Part shown: positions 1 through 8,652 of the stretch, in pieces
How positions within the stretch are numbered: the stretch's first letter is position 1
Layout: the number at the start of each line of letters is the position of its first letter
The notes under the pieces: model-generated
What the model was told of the DNA's origin: nothing
What the model saw: only the letters and a program-made list of their open reading frames with translations
Databases searched by the model: none
Position numbers and translations under genes: made by a program
Assembly (NCBI RefSeq): GCF_900290235.1
Contig: NZ_OLMK01000026.1
Span: 62,001 to 126,000 of the forward strand
Direction of reading: 5' to 3'
DNA length: 64,000 nt
From: Streptomyces sp. MA5143a
GTDB lineage: Bacteria; Actinomycetota; Actinomycetes; Streptomycetales; Streptomycetaceae

Positions 1-2
1 AC

Positions 3-881
3 GCCCTCGAGTACGCCAAGGAGCGCGTCCAGGGCCCCGACCTGGCGAACTTCATGGACAAGACCGCGCCCAAGGTCACCATCACGCACCACCCCGACGT
101 CCGCCGCTCGCTGATGACGCAGAAGGCGTACGCGGAGGGCATGCGCGCCCTCGTCCTCTACACCGCCTCCGTCCAGGACTCGATCGCGGTGAAGGAGGCG
201 GCCGGCGAGGACTCCTCCACCGAGCACGCCCTGAACGACCTGCTCCTCCCGATCGTCAAGGGCTACGGCTCCGAGAAGGGCTACGAACAGCTCGCCCAGT
301 CCCTGCAGACCTTCGGCGGCTCCGGCTTCCTGCAGGAGTATCCGATCGAGCAGTACATCCGCGACGCCAAGATCGACACCCTGTACGAGGGCACCACCGC
401 GATCCAGGGCCAGGACTACTTCTTCCGGAAGATCGTCCGCAACCAGGGCGCCGCGCTGAACTCCCTCGCCGAGGAGATCAAGAAGTTCCTGGCACTGGGC
501 GAGGGCGGCGAGGAGCTGGCCGGTGCCCGTGAGCACCTCGCCAAGGCCGCGGTCGAGCTGGAGGCCATCGTCGGCCTCATGCTCACCGACCTCGCCGCGA
601 CCGAGCAGGACGTCAAGAACATCTACAAGGTGGGCCTCAACACCACGCGCCTGCTGCTCGCCTCCGGTGACGTCGTCGTCGGCTACCTGCTCCTCAAGGG
701 CGCCGCCGTCGCCGCCGAGAAGCTGCCGAACGCGTCCGCCAAGGACAAGGCCTTCTACACCGGCAAGATCGCCGCGGCCAAGTTCTTCGCCGCCAACGTC
801 CTGCCCGGCGTCACCCTGGCCCGCAAGATCTCCGAGGGCGTCGACCTCGACCTGATGGAGCTGGACGAAGACGCGTTCTGA
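3..881 (+). CDS. Acyl-CoA dehydrogenase, C-terminal part (5' end outside window)
   Basis: The reading frame is open from the window edge, so the gene starts upstream and only about 292 C-terminal residues are seen. An in-frame ATG at 54 exists but the upstream codons continue the family sequence, so it is not the start. The segment has the C-terminal helical domain of the long (about 600-residue) acyl-CoA dehydrogenases, including FGGSGFLQEYPIEQYIRDAK and the LYEGTTAIQGQD stretch that in this family carries the catalytic-base region. It oxidises acyl-CoA to enoyl-CoA with FAD in fatty-acid beta-oxidation; the chain length is not predictable from here. Family call is firm, substrate unknown. 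Confidence 0.9.
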   Translation, partial: ALEYAKERVQGPDLANFMDKTAPKVTITHHPDVRRSLMTQKAYAEGMRALVLYTASVQDSIAVKEAAGEDSSTEHALNDLLLPIVKGYGSEKGYEQLAQSLQTFGGSGFLQEYPIEQYIRDAKIDTLYEGTTAIQGQDYFFRKIVRNQGAALNSLAEEIKKFLALGEGGEELAGAREHLAKAAVELEAIVGLMLTDLAATEQDVKNIYKVGLNTTRLLLASGDVVVGYLLLKGAAVAAEKLPNASAKDKAFYTGKIAAAKFFAANVLPGVTLARKISEGVDLDLMELDEDAF

Positions 882-887
882 CCTCCC

Positions 888-927
888 GGCCTCGGCCCCG
901 GGCGGCACCGCCGCCGGGGCCGAGGCC
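888..927. terminator. Perfect 14-bp inverted repeat after the acyl-CoA dehydrogenase gene
   Basis: Arms at 888-901 and 914-927 are exactly complementary with a 12-nt loop, starting 7 nt after the stop codon. No T-tract follows, as is usual for Streptomyces hairpin terminators. Two further perfect hairpins follow at 947-973 and 1001-1032. Confidence 0.65.
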
Positions 928-946
928 CCACTGCGACGCGGTCGGG

Positions 947-973
947 GGACGGACGGGCCCTGCCCGTCCGTCC
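947..973. terminator. Second hairpin, 12-bp stem and 3-nt loop
   Basis: Arms 947-958 and 962-973 are perfectly complementary (GGACGGACGGGC and its complement). It lies between the acyl-CoA dehydrogenase gene and the M18 peptidase gene. Confidence 0.45.
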
Positions 974-1000
974 GCCGCCCCGTCCCCCGTTCCTCACACC

Positions 1001-1032
1001 AGGGCCCGCTCCCAACCCCGGGAGCGGGCCCT
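1001..1032. terminator. Third hairpin, 12-bp stem
   Basis: Arms 1001-1012 and 1021-1032 (AGGGCCCGCTCC and its complement) are perfect with an 8-nt loop. It sits only about 24 nt before the next start codon, so it could also form in the leader of the downstream mRNA. Confidence 0.4.
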
Positions 1033-1055
1033 CGTACGTCGTTAAGGTGAACCCC

Positions 1056-2354
1056 ATGCGCACACCCCCACGCTTCGATCGCGGCCACACCGACGACCTG
1101 ATGACCTACCTCGCGGCAAGCCCGTCCCCGTACCACGCGGTGGCGAACGCCGCGGAGCGGCTGGAGAAGGCCGGCTTCCGCCAGGTGTCCGAGACGGACG
1201 CGTGGGACGGCTCCCTGGGCGGCAAGTACGTGCTGCGCGGCGGCGCGATCATCGCCTGGTACGTGCCGGAGGGCGCCGAACCCCACACGCCGTTCCGTAT
1301 CGTCGGCGCCCACACCGACTCCCCCAACCTGCGGGTGAAGCCGCGCCCCGACAGCGGCGCCCACGGCTGGCGCCAGGTCGCCGTCGAGATCTACGGCGGC
1401 CCGCTGCTCAACTCCTGGCTGGACCGCGACCTCGGCCTCGCCGGCCGGCTCTCGCTGCGCGACGGCACCAGCCGCCTCGTGAACATCGACCGGCCCCTCC
1501 TGCGGGTGCCGCAACTCGCCATCCATCTCGACCGTTCCGTCTCCTCCGAGGGTCTGAAGCTCGACAAGCAGCGCCACCTCCAGCCCGTCTGGGGCCTCGG
1601 CAACGACGTCCGCGACGGTGACCTGATCGCCTTCCTGGAGCAGGAACTGGGCCTGCCCGCGGGCGAGGTCACCGGCTGGGACCTGATGACCCACTCCGTC
1701 GAACCGCCCGCCTACCTGGGCCGCGACAAGGAACTGCTGGCCGGGCCCCGCATGGACAACCTCCTCTCCGTGCACGCCGCCACGGCGGCGCTCGCCGCGG
1801 TCGCCACCTCCGGTGACGGCCCCTCGTACATCCCCGTCCTCGCCGCCTTCGACCACGAGGAGAACGGCTCCCAGAGCGACACCGGCGCCGACGGGCCGCT
1901 CCTCGGCGGGGTGCTGGAGCGCTCGGTGTTCTCCCGCGGCGGCTCGTACGAGGACCGCGCCCGCGCCTTCGCCGCCACGATCTGTCTCTCCTCGGACACC
2001 GGTCACGCCGTCCACCCCAACTACGCGGAGCGCCACGACCCCACGCACCACCCGCGCGCGGACGCCGGCCCGCTGCTGAAGGTGAACGTCAACAACCGCT
2101 ACGCCACCGACGGTTCGGGCCGCGCGGTGTTCGCCGCCGCCTGCGAGAAGTCCGGCGTGCCGTTCCAGACGTTCGTCTCCAACAACTCCATGCCGTGCGG
2201 CACGACCATCGGGCCCATCACCGCGGCCCGCCACGGTATCCAGACCGTCGACATCGGCGTCGCCATCCTCTCCATGCACAGCGCCCGTGAACTCTGCGGG
2301 GCCAAGGACCCCTACCTCCTGGCGAACGCCCTGGCCGCGTTCCTGGAGGGCTGA
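1056..2354 (+). CDS. M18 family aminopeptidase
   Basis: Cytoplasmic zinc aminopeptidase of the M18 (aspartyl aminopeptidase-like) family, 432 residues, the normal family length. Visible metal-site motifs are GAHTDSPNLRVKPRP near residue 85, the central DHEENGS near residue 265, and the C-terminal AILSMHSARELCGAKD with the last His ligand. ATG at 1056 is preferred because AAGG at 1044-1047 lies 8 nt upstream; GTG at 1047 would add three residues. The family trims N-terminal residues from peptides; substrate preference cannot be read here. It is probably transcribed alone, after the hairpins upstream. Confidence 0.92.
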   Translation: MRTPPRFDRGHTDDLMTYLAASPSPYHAVANAAERLEKAGFRQVSETDAWDGSLGGKYVLRGGAIIAWYVPEGAEPHTPFRIVGAHTDSPNLRVKPRPDSGAHGWRQVAVEIYGGPLLNSWLDRDLGLAGRLSLRDGTSRLVNIDRPLLRVPQLAIHLDRSVSSEGLKLDKQRHLQPVWGLGNDVRDGDLIAFLEQELGLPAGEVTGWDLMTHSVEPPAYLGRDKELLAGPRMDNLLSVHAATAALAAVATSGDGPSYIPVLAAFDHEENGSQSDTGADGPLLGGVLERSVFSRGGSYEDRARAFAATICLSSDTGHAVHPNYAERHDPTHHPRADAGPLLKVNVNNRYATDGSGRAVFAAACEKSGVPFQTFVSNNSMPCGTTIGPITAARHGIQTVDIGVAILSMHSARELCGAKDPYLLANALAAFLEG

Positions 2355-2485
2355 CCGGCACCCCGCCCGGCACCCGAACGGCCTCCCCCTGTTACTGACA
2401 AGCCAGTTCGGGTACCCGGAGTCCACCGGTAGGACCGAACGACCGGAACGACCGGCCGACCCAACCGGACTGGGAGGGAACACTC

Positions 2486-2725
2486 ATGGGTTTGGGCGGG
2501 TGCATCATTCTGATCGCCGTGGGCGCCATCCTCACGTTCGCCACCGACTGGGACATGCAGGGGGTCAACCTCGACCTGGTCGGCATCATCTTCATGATCG
2601 TCGGACTGATCGGGGTCGCGACGTTCAGCAGCATCGCCAGGCGCAGGCGGGTCGTGGTGCCGTCCGCGACGCCCGTCATCGACGAGGAGCGGCACCACCA
2701 CCGGGACGGGTACGGCGGCGTGTGA
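2486..2725 (+). CDS. Small two-helix membrane protein (DUF6458-like)
   Basis: A 79-residue protein with two closely spaced hydrophobic helices, about residues 3-20 and 28-46, followed by a basic RRRR stop-transfer stretch and a His-rich hydrophilic tail. The N-terminal MGLGGCIILIAVGAILTFA pattern and the length match the actinobacterial DUF6458 family, whose function is unknown. The ATG at 2486 follows a good GGGAGGGAA ribosome site. It stands alone between the peptidase gene and a convergent thioredoxin-like gene. Confidence 0.75.
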   Translation: MGLGGCIILIAVGAILTFATDWDMQGVNLDLVGIIFMIVGLIGVATFSSIARRRRVVVPSATPVIDEERHHHRDGYGGV

Positions 2726-2756
2726 CCGTCCCGGTGGACGACGAGGGCGAAGGGCC

Positions 2757-4607
2757 TCAGCCGAGGCCGGCGGTGCCCTCGTCCATTCCCGCGAGCACCA
2801 GCGGCAGCCGGTCCGCGCCACCGGACGAGACCCGGACCGGCACGCCCCAGTCCTGCTGGTGCACATGGCAGGCCGGGTACTCGTTGGCCGGGTCGTCGTC
2901 GCAGGACGCCGCCATCGCCGAGACGTGCAGGACGCCCTCGGATATGGAGGGGTTCAGCTCCAGTCTCCGGGACAGGGCCGTGTCCGCGCCCTCACCCCCG
3001 AGCAGCAGCTCGGGCGGCGTGGAGGAGACGAGCAGTCGGGTCGACGGTCCGTACCGCTCGTCGAGCTTCTGCCCGGTGGGCGCCTGGAAGACGATGTCGA
3101 GCCGGAGGCCGCCGGGAGCGACCTCGGTGGGTGCGCGCCGGGTGCGATGGGCGACGGCCTCCACCTTCACCGTCTCCTCCGGCAGCCGCAGCCGGGTCAG
3201 CCGGTGGCGGGCGGACTCGACGACCACGATGTCGTCCCCGACAAGCACCGCGTCGCTCGGCTCCCGCAGGTCCGTCGCGAGAGTCGTCACCTCGCCCGTG
3301 GCCGGGTCGTAGCGGCGCAGCGCGTGGTTGTAGGTGTCGCTGACCGCGACCGAGCCGTCGGGCAGGACCGTGACCCCCAGCGGATGCTGGAGCAGCGCCT
3401 GGTCTGCGGCGCCGTCGCGGTGCCCGAAGTCGAACAGGCCGGTGCCGACCGCCGTGTGGACCGCCCCGTCGAGGTCGACCCAGCGCAGCGCCGACGTCTC
3501 GGAGTCGGCGAGCCACAGCCGGTCCGCGGCGGCCGCGAGCCCCGACGGCTGCGCGAACCACGCCTCCGCACCCGGGCCGTCCACCAGCCCCTCGTTCGTC
3601 GTGCCCGCCGCCACGGCGACGGTGCAGTCCTCCGGGTCGTACGTCCACAACTGGTGGACGCCGGCCATCGCGATCCACACCTTGCCGCCGAAGACGGCCA
3701 CGTCCCACGGTGAGGACAGGTCGACCTCCCAGGCCAGGCCCGAGGTGGGCGAGCCCTGCCACCACTGCCGGCCCGTGCCCGCGAGGGTGGAGACCTCGCC
3801 GGTGTCCGGGTCGAGGCGGCGCAGCGCGTGGTTCACGGTGTCGGCGACGACCACCGTCCCTCCGTCCAGCAACGCCAGGCCCTGCGGCTCGCTGAACCGG
3901 GCGTGCTCGGCGCTGCCGTCCATGAAGCCGCGCTCACCGGCGCCGTACCGGCGGACGACCGTCTCGCCGTCCGGGGCGAGCCGCACCAGCTGGTGGCGGG
4001 TGGTGTCGCTGACGAGGAAGTCCCCGCCGGGCAGGAGCAGCGCCTTCCCGGGGAAGCGCAGCACCGTCGGCTCGGGGTCCGGCGCCACATACGGTCCCTC
4101 GCCGCGCCGCAGGGTGCCCTTCGCCCCGTGCTCGGCCTCCAGTTCGGCGACTAGCCGCTCGATGGCGTGCGCATGGCCCTCGCCCGCGTGCTGGGCGACC
4201 ACATATCCCTCCGGGTCGATGACCACGAGGGTCGGCCAGGCCCGTACGGCGTACTGCTTCCAGGTGGCGAGCTCCGGGTCGTCGAGGACCGGGTGCTCGA
4301 CCCCGTATCTCTCGACGGCGTCGACCACCGCCGCGTGCTCCGCCTCGTGCGCGAACTTCGGGGAGTGCACCCCGATGACCACGACGGTGTCGCGGTGCTT
4401 CTCCTCCAGTTCGCGCAGCTCGTCGAGGACATGCAGACAGTTGATGCAGCAGAACGTCCAAAAATCCAGCAACACTATCTTTCCCCGCAGGTCAGCAAGG
4501 GTGTACCGCGTCCCACCCGTGTTCAGCCAGCCGCCCTTGCCGGTCAGTTCGGGGGCGCGGACACGGACACGGCGGGGTGCGGGGTGCTGGGTCGTGGAAT
4601 CGCTCAT
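2757..4607 (-). CDS. NHL-repeat-containing thioredoxin-like protein (NHLRC2-type)
   Basis: 616 residues with no signal peptide, so probably cytoplasmic. The N-terminal 160 residues form a thioredoxin/AhpC-TSA fold with a CxxC site inside FWTFCCINCLHVLDEL, followed by a beta-propeller of NHL repeats (for example LPGGDFLVSDTTRHQLVRL and LPDGSVAVSDTYNHALRRYD). This layout matches the animal NHLRC2/bacterial homologue family, inferred to be redox-linked but without a known substrate. No good ribosome site is seen at the ATG. Three perfect DnaA boxes lie 41-95 nt upstream of the start codon, so its promoter could respond to DnaA (inference). Confidence 0.88.
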   Translation of the reverse strand: MSDSTTQHPAPRRVRVRAPELTGKGGWLNTGGTRYTLADLRGKIVLLDFWTFCCINCLHVLDELRELEEKHRDTVVVIGVHSPKFAHEAEHAAVVDAVERYGVEHPVLDDPELATWKQYAVRAWPTLVVIDPEGYVVAQHAGEGHAHAIERLVAELEAEHGAKGTLRRGEGPYVAPDPEPTVLRFPGKALLLPGGDFLVSDTTRHQLVRLAPDGETVVRRYGAGERGFMDGSAEHARFSEPQGLALLDGGTVVVADTVNHALRRLDPDTGEVSTLAGTGRQWWQGSPTSGLAWEVDLSSPWDVAVFGGKVWIAMAGVHQLWTYDPEDCTVAVAAGTTNEGLVDGPGAEAWFAQPSGLAAAADRLWLADSETSALRWVDLDGAVHTAVGTGLFDFGHRDGAADQALLQHPLGVTVLPDGSVAVSDTYNHALRRYDPATGEVTTLATDLREPSDAVLVGDDIVVVESARHRLTRLRLPEETVKVEAVAHRTRRAPTEVAPGGLRLDIVFQAPTGQKLDERYGPSTRLLVSSTPPELLLGGEGADTALSRRLELNPSISEGVLHVSAMAASCDDDPANEYPACHVHQQDWGVPVRVSSGGADRLPLVLAGMDEGTAGLG

Positions 4608-4647
4608 GGATCAAGGGTGCCACTTGCCCGCGGCCCGCCGCTGAGCC

Positions 4648-4702
4648 TGTGGACAACTCGCGGCCGCGCCTGTGGACAAAGTCACCAACGGCCTGTGGAC
4701 AA
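4648..4702. promoter_or_regulatory. Three perfect DnaA boxes at 23-bp period
   Basis: TGTGGACAA, the complement of the Streptomyces consensus DnaA box TTGTCCACA, occurs at 4648-4656, 4671-4679 and 4694-4702. All three have the same orientation and are exactly 23 bp apart, each preceded by CC. They occupy the gap between the divergent NHL/thioredoxin and LURP-one genes. The region is not between dnaA and dnaN, so it is an extra-oriC cluster. Confidence 0.85.
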
Positions 4703-4782
4703 CCTGGGTGCAAGGCCGGGACCTGCGTCCTTTCGGCCTACCGGCGAGGTGGGACGGCGGGCGCCGGGGAACGCCTGAGGGC

Positions 4783-5277
4783 ATGAGATTCCTCGTACGC
4801 GACCGGATCCTCGGCATCGGTGACGACTACTGGATCGAGGACGAGCACGGCAGGAAGGTCTTCCTCGTCGACGGCAAGGCCCTGCGGCTTCGGGACACCT
4901 TCGAGTTGAAGGACTCGGCGGGGCGGGTCCTGATCGACATCCGGAAGAAGATGTTCGCCTTGCGCGACACCATGGTGATCGAACGGGAGGGCGAACCGCT
5001 GGCCACGGTCCGCCGCAAGCGCCTGTCCCTGCTGCGCAACCACTACCGGGTGTCGCTGACGGACGGCACGGAACTCGACGTCAGCGGCAAGGTCCTCGAC
5101 CGCGAGTTCCTCATCGAGTACCAGGGTGAGGCCCTCGCCGTCGTCTCCCGCAGATGGCTGCACGTCAGGGAGACATACGGCCTGGACGTCGTCCGCGACG
5201 ACGCGGACCCGTCACTGCTGATCGCCGTGACGGTGTGCGTGATCAACCTGGCGGAACGGGAGAGGGGGATCGGTTAG
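4783..5277 (+). CDS. LURP-one-related family protein
   Basis: 164 residues of the LURP-one/YxjI (tubby-like) fold. Repeated beta-strand pairs are visible: MRFLVRDRILGIGDDYWIED, KVFLVDGKALRLRDTFELKD, VLIDIRKKMFALRDTMVIER and a C-terminal hydrophobic helix around LLIAVTVCVINLAERE. The ATG at 4783 is chosen because homologues start with MRFLVR or similar; the longer upstream frame runs through the DnaA boxes and has no family sequence. The bacterial function is not established. It is transcribed divergently from the NHL/thioredoxin gene. Confidence 0.85.
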   Translation: MRFLVRDRILGIGDDYWIEDEHGRKVFLVDGKALRLRDTFELKDSAGRVLIDIRKKMFALRDTMVIEREGEPLATVRRKRLSLLRNHYRVSLTDGTELDVSGKVLDREFLIEYQGEALAVVSRRWLHVRETYGLDVVRDDADPSLLIAVTVCVINLAERERGIG

Positions 5278-5333
5278 AGCGCCTGGAGACGGTGTGGGCC
5301 ACGGTTCACCCGGCGCCGCCGGCCGCGGCCGGT

Positions 5334-5396
<63 letters not shown>

Positions 5397-5405
5397 AGCC
5401 GGAGA

Positions 5406-6203
5406 TCAGGGGCGGCGCGGGGTCTCCAGACCCAGCCGTCGGTCCTTGAGGGCCGGGAACTGCTCGCGGGTCGTCGCCACCTTCGCCGGGTCGAGCTCCA
5501 CGGTGAGGACCTCCTCCCCGGAGCCCGCCTCCGCCAGCACCTCTCCCCAGGGGTCGACCACGATCGAGTGACCGGCCTGCGGAACTCCCGCGTGCGTGCC
5601 CGCCGTTCCACAGGCGAGGACATACGCCTGGTTCTCGACGGCCCTGGCCCGGGCGAGCAGGGTCCAGTGGGCGCGGCGGCGTTCGGGCCAGCCGGCCGGG
5701 ACGACGAAGGTCTCGGCGCCCGCGTCGACCAGGCCGCGGAAGAGTTCGGGGAAGCGGAGGTCGTAGCAGGTGGCGACGCCGAGGGTGGTGTCCGGCAGCC
5801 GGACCGTCACCAGTTCCTCGCCCGCGCCCATCAGGACGGCCTCGCCCTTGTCGAAGCCGAAGCGGTGGATCTTGCGATAGGCGGCGGCGAGTTCACCGGA
5901 GGGGGAGAAGACGAGAGACGTGTTGTAGAGGGGGCCCTCAGGGTCCCGCTCGGGGATCGAGCCGGCGTGCAGCCAGACGCCCGCGTCGGCCGCCGCCCCG
6001 GCCATCGCCTCATGGGTCGGCCCGTCGAGCGGCTCGGCTTCCGCGGTGAAGGATTCGAACGCGAATGCGCCGGTGGTCCACAGCTCCGGGAGGACGACGA
6101 GATCGGCTCCGGCCTGCTCACGGACCAGCGAAGCCACCCGACGCCTGCGCGAATCGACCGATTCGCCCTCGTCTACACCGATCTGAAGGAGCGAGGCGCG
6201 CAC
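5406..6203 (-). CDS. Carbon-nitrogen hydrolase (nitrilase/omega-amidase family)
   Basis: 265 residues with the complete nitrilase-superfamily triad: Glu in VVLPELWTTG, Lys in YRKIHRFG and Cys in VATCYDLRFPE. The closest functional class by length and motifs is Nit2/omega-amidase or YafV-like amidases, which hydrolyse 2-oxoglutaramate or related amides to acid and ammonia; the exact substrate is inference. GTG at 6203 is taken as start. It is divergent from the mycothiol-dependent isomerase-like gene, with a 232-bp gap between them. Confidence 0.88.
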   Translation of the reverse strand: MRASLLQIGVDEGESVDSRRRRVASLVREQAGADLVVLPELWTTGAFAFESFTAEAEPLDGPTHEAMAGAAADAGVWLHAGSIPERDPEGPLYNTSLVFSPSGELAAAYRKIHRFGFDKGEAVLMGAGEELVTVRLPDTTLGVATCYDLRFPELFRGLVDAGAETFVVPAGWPERRRAHWTLLARARAVENQAYVLACGTAGTHAGVPQAGHSIVVDPWGEVLAEAGSGEEVLTVELDPAKVATTREQFPALKDRRLGLETPRRP

Positions 6204-6383
6204 ACTACCACCGTCCTGGCATTCGAGCCGTCAAACACGGGCCTACGATCGTCACACGAAAGCACTGCCGGGGTGCCGCACAGCAGCGTAACTTAACGTT
6301 CCACAGCACCCACTGACCGCCGCCGACGCCCGCCCCCGCCGTCAACGCCGACGCCCCTACTGAAGACCACCCGCCACGTAGCC

Positions 6384-6417
6384 GACACGTACCGACCGTA
6401 CTGACACGTACCGACCG
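6384..6417. repeat. 15-bp direct repeat with 19-bp period
   Basis: GACACGTACCGACCG is present at 6384-6398 and again, unchanged, at 6403-6417, separated by TACT. The pair ends 18 nt before the GTG start at 6436, so it lies in the leader or promoter of that gene and may be a regulator site. Confidence 0.6.
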
Positions 6418-6435
6418 CCCGAGGGGTCCCGTTCC

Positions 6436-7260
6436 GTGAGTCTGCATCCCACTCTTCAGCCCTACGCCGACGCCTGGACCCACGCAGTGGATGCGATAGC
6501 CGAATTGGTGGCACCGCTCGTGGAGGGCGAGTGGAACAGGCGGACGCCGTGCCCCGGCTGGTCGGTGCGCGATGTGGTCTCCCATGTCATCGGCATGGAC
6601 TGCGAGATGCTCGGCGACCCGCGGCCGATCCACTCCCTGCCGCGCGACCTGTACCACGTGCGCACCGAGCACCAGCGGTACATGGAGATGCAGGTCGACG
6701 CCCGCCGCCATCACACGGCGCCGGAGATGACGTCCGAGCTGGAGTACACGATCATCCGGCGCAACCGCCAGCTGCGGAACGAGTCGCGGCAGCCCGACCA
6801 CAAGGTGCGCGGCCCGCTCGGCACGGAACTGACCCTCGAACAGGCCATGCGCAACCGGGCCTTCGACGTGTGGGTCCACGAGCAGGACCTGCGGGCGGCG
6901 CTCGGCCGGCCCGGGAACCTGGACTCGCCGGGCGCGTACATCGTCCGGGACGAGCTGCTCTCCGTCCTGCCGAAGGTCGTCGCGGAGGACGCGCAGGCCC
7001 CGCGCAGTTCGGCCGTCGTCCTCGACGTGCACGGCCCGGTGGAGTTCATCCGCACGGTCCGCGTCGACATCCAGGGCCGCGGCACCCTGGAGACCACACC
7101 CGCGCTCGGCCCCGCCGCCACCCTCACCCTGGACTGGGAGACCTACGTCCGCCTCGCGTGCGGCCGCGTCACCGCCGACACGGTCGCCGACCGCATCAAG
7201 GCGGAGGGCGACCCGCACCTCATCGCGGCCATCCTCCACGCCTTCGCGGTGACGGTGTAG
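6436..7260 (+). CDS. Maleylpyruvate isomerase family mycothiol-dependent enzyme
   Basis: 274 residues. The N-terminal half is a DinB-like four-helix bundle of the mycothiol-dependent maleylpyruvate isomerase type, with the characteristic CPGWSVRDVVSHVIGMD containing a metal-ligand His. The C-terminal half is the alpha/beta domain typical of this actinobacterial family. Members use mycothiol as cofactor, but most, including this one, have no known substrate. Translation starts at GTG 6436. The upstream region carries a 15-bp direct repeat. Confidence 0.85.
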   Translation: MSLHPTLQPYADAWTHAVDAIAELVAPLVEGEWNRRTPCPGWSVRDVVSHVIGMDCEMLGDPRPIHSLPRDLYHVRTEHQRYMEMQVDARRHHTAPEMTSELEYTIIRRNRQLRNESRQPDHKVRGPLGTELTLEQAMRNRAFDVWVHEQDLRAALGRPGNLDSPGAYIVRDELLSVLPKVVAEDAQAPRSSAVVLDVHGPVEFIRTVRVDIQGRGTLETTPALGPAATLTLDWETYVRLACGRVTADTVADRIKAEGDPHLIAAILHAFAVTV

Positions 7261-7338
7261 CGGACGGCGGCGGGTGTGGCTCCCGGCTGCACCCCTGCAA
7301 GCCGGGCCCGATCGCTCGACCCGGCCGGGAGTGTGCCC

Positions 7339-8652
7339 TCACGCCGGTACGTGCACCGTCTCCACACGGCTGGCGACGAGGCGTTCGCGTTCGCGGCGGG
7401 CCGCTCGGGCGCGCAGGCGGAAGATCTGGGTCAGGCCCAGGGCCTGGAGGACGAAGACGGCGGAGAAGGCGATGCGGTAGTTGTCGTTCGTGAGGTCGAG
7501 GAGGATGCCGACAGCCAGCAGAGTCGTCATGGAGGCGACGAAACCGCCCATGTTGGTGATCCCGGAGGCCGTGCCCTGACGTTCCGGCGGGTTCGCGGGA
7601 CGGGCGAAGTCGAAGCCGAGCATCGAGGCGGGCCCACAGGCTCCGAGGACCGCGCACAGGACGATCAGCAGCCACATCGGCGCGTGCGCACCGGGGTAGA
7701 TCAGCGTGGTCGCCCAGACCGCCGCCGTCGCGAGCACCGTCCCGAGCGCCAGCGGCAGCCGCGCCGCGTGGTGCCGGGCCACGACCTGGCCGTACACCAG
7801 TCCGACCACCATGTTGGACAGGACGACGAGGGTGAGCAGGTCACCGGCGGTGGCCCGGCTCAGCCCCTGCGCCTCCACCAGGAACGGCAGCCCCCACAGC
7901 AGCAGGAACACCATCGCCGGGAACTGCGTGGTGAAGTGCACCCACAACCCGAGCCGGGTGCCCGGCTCCCGCCAGGACGCCGCGATCTGCCGCCGCACGT
8001 ACGCCGCCCCCTGGTGCGGGAAGGGCTCCGGTTCGTGCCCGTCCGGGTGGTCCTTCAGGAACAGCAGGGTGAGGACGAGGACGACGAGCCCGGCGACGGA
8101 GCTGCCCGCGAACGCCGCCGTCCAGCCCACCCCGTGCAGCAGCCTGGCCAGCACCAGCGTCGACACCAGATTGCCCGCCATACCGGCGAGCCCCGCGAAC
8201 TGCGCGATCAGCGGACCGCGCCGGGCCGGGAACCAACGGGTGCCGAGCCGCAGCACGCTGATGAACGTCATCGCGTCCCCGCAGCCCAGCAGCGCCCGCG
8301 AGGCCAGCGCCATGCCGTACGACGGTGCCAGCGCGAAACCGATCTGACCGGCCGTGAAGAGCACGACCCCGAGGGTCAGCACCTTCTTGGTGCCGAGCCG
8401 GTCCACCAGCAGACCCACCGGTATCTGCATGCCCGCGTACACGAGCAGTTGCAGGATCGAGAACGTCGACAGGGCGGAGGCGCTCACATGGAAGCGGTCG
8501 GCGGCGTCGAGGCCGGCCACCCCCAGCGACGTACGGAAGATGACGGCGACGAAGTAGACCGAGACACCGATGCCCCACACGGTCAGGGCGCGGCGGCCAC
8601 CGGGCGGGTCTCCGGGCAGCGCGGAGGACGAGGACAAGGAGGGGCGGCTCAC
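7339..8652 (-). CDS. MFS transporter
   Basis: 437 residues with about 12 hydrophobic helices and the MFS loop motif between TM2 and TM3, GLLVDRLGTKKVLTLGV. It sits in the inner membrane and resembles sugar-acid/organic-anion porters (ACS-like) more than drug exporters, but the substrate is not deducible. The GTG start overlaps the stop of the upstream GntR gene by 4 bp (GTGA), so the two are co-translated and the regulator probably senses the transported solute or a derivative. Confidence 0.88.
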   Translation of the reverse strand: MSRPSLSSSSALPGDPPGGRRALTVWGIGVSVYFVAVIFRTSLGVAGLDAADRFHVSASALSTFSILQLLVYAGMQIPVGLLVDRLGTKKVLTLGVVLFTAGQIGFALAPSYGMALASRALLGCGDAMTFISVLRLGTRWFPARRGPLIAQFAGLAGMAGNLVSTLVLARLLHGVGWTAAFAGSSVAGLVVLVLTLLFLKDHPDGHEPEPFPHQGAAYVRRQIAASWREPGTRLGLWVHFTTQFPAMVFLLLWGLPFLVEAQGLSRATAGDLLTLVVLSNMVVGLVYGQVVARHHAARLPLALGTVLATAAVWATTLIYPGAHAPMWLLIVLCAVLGACGPASMLGFDFARPANPPERQGTASGITNMGGFVASMTTLLAVGILLDLTNDNYRIAFSAVFVLQALGLTQIFRLRARAARRERERLVASRVETVHVPA

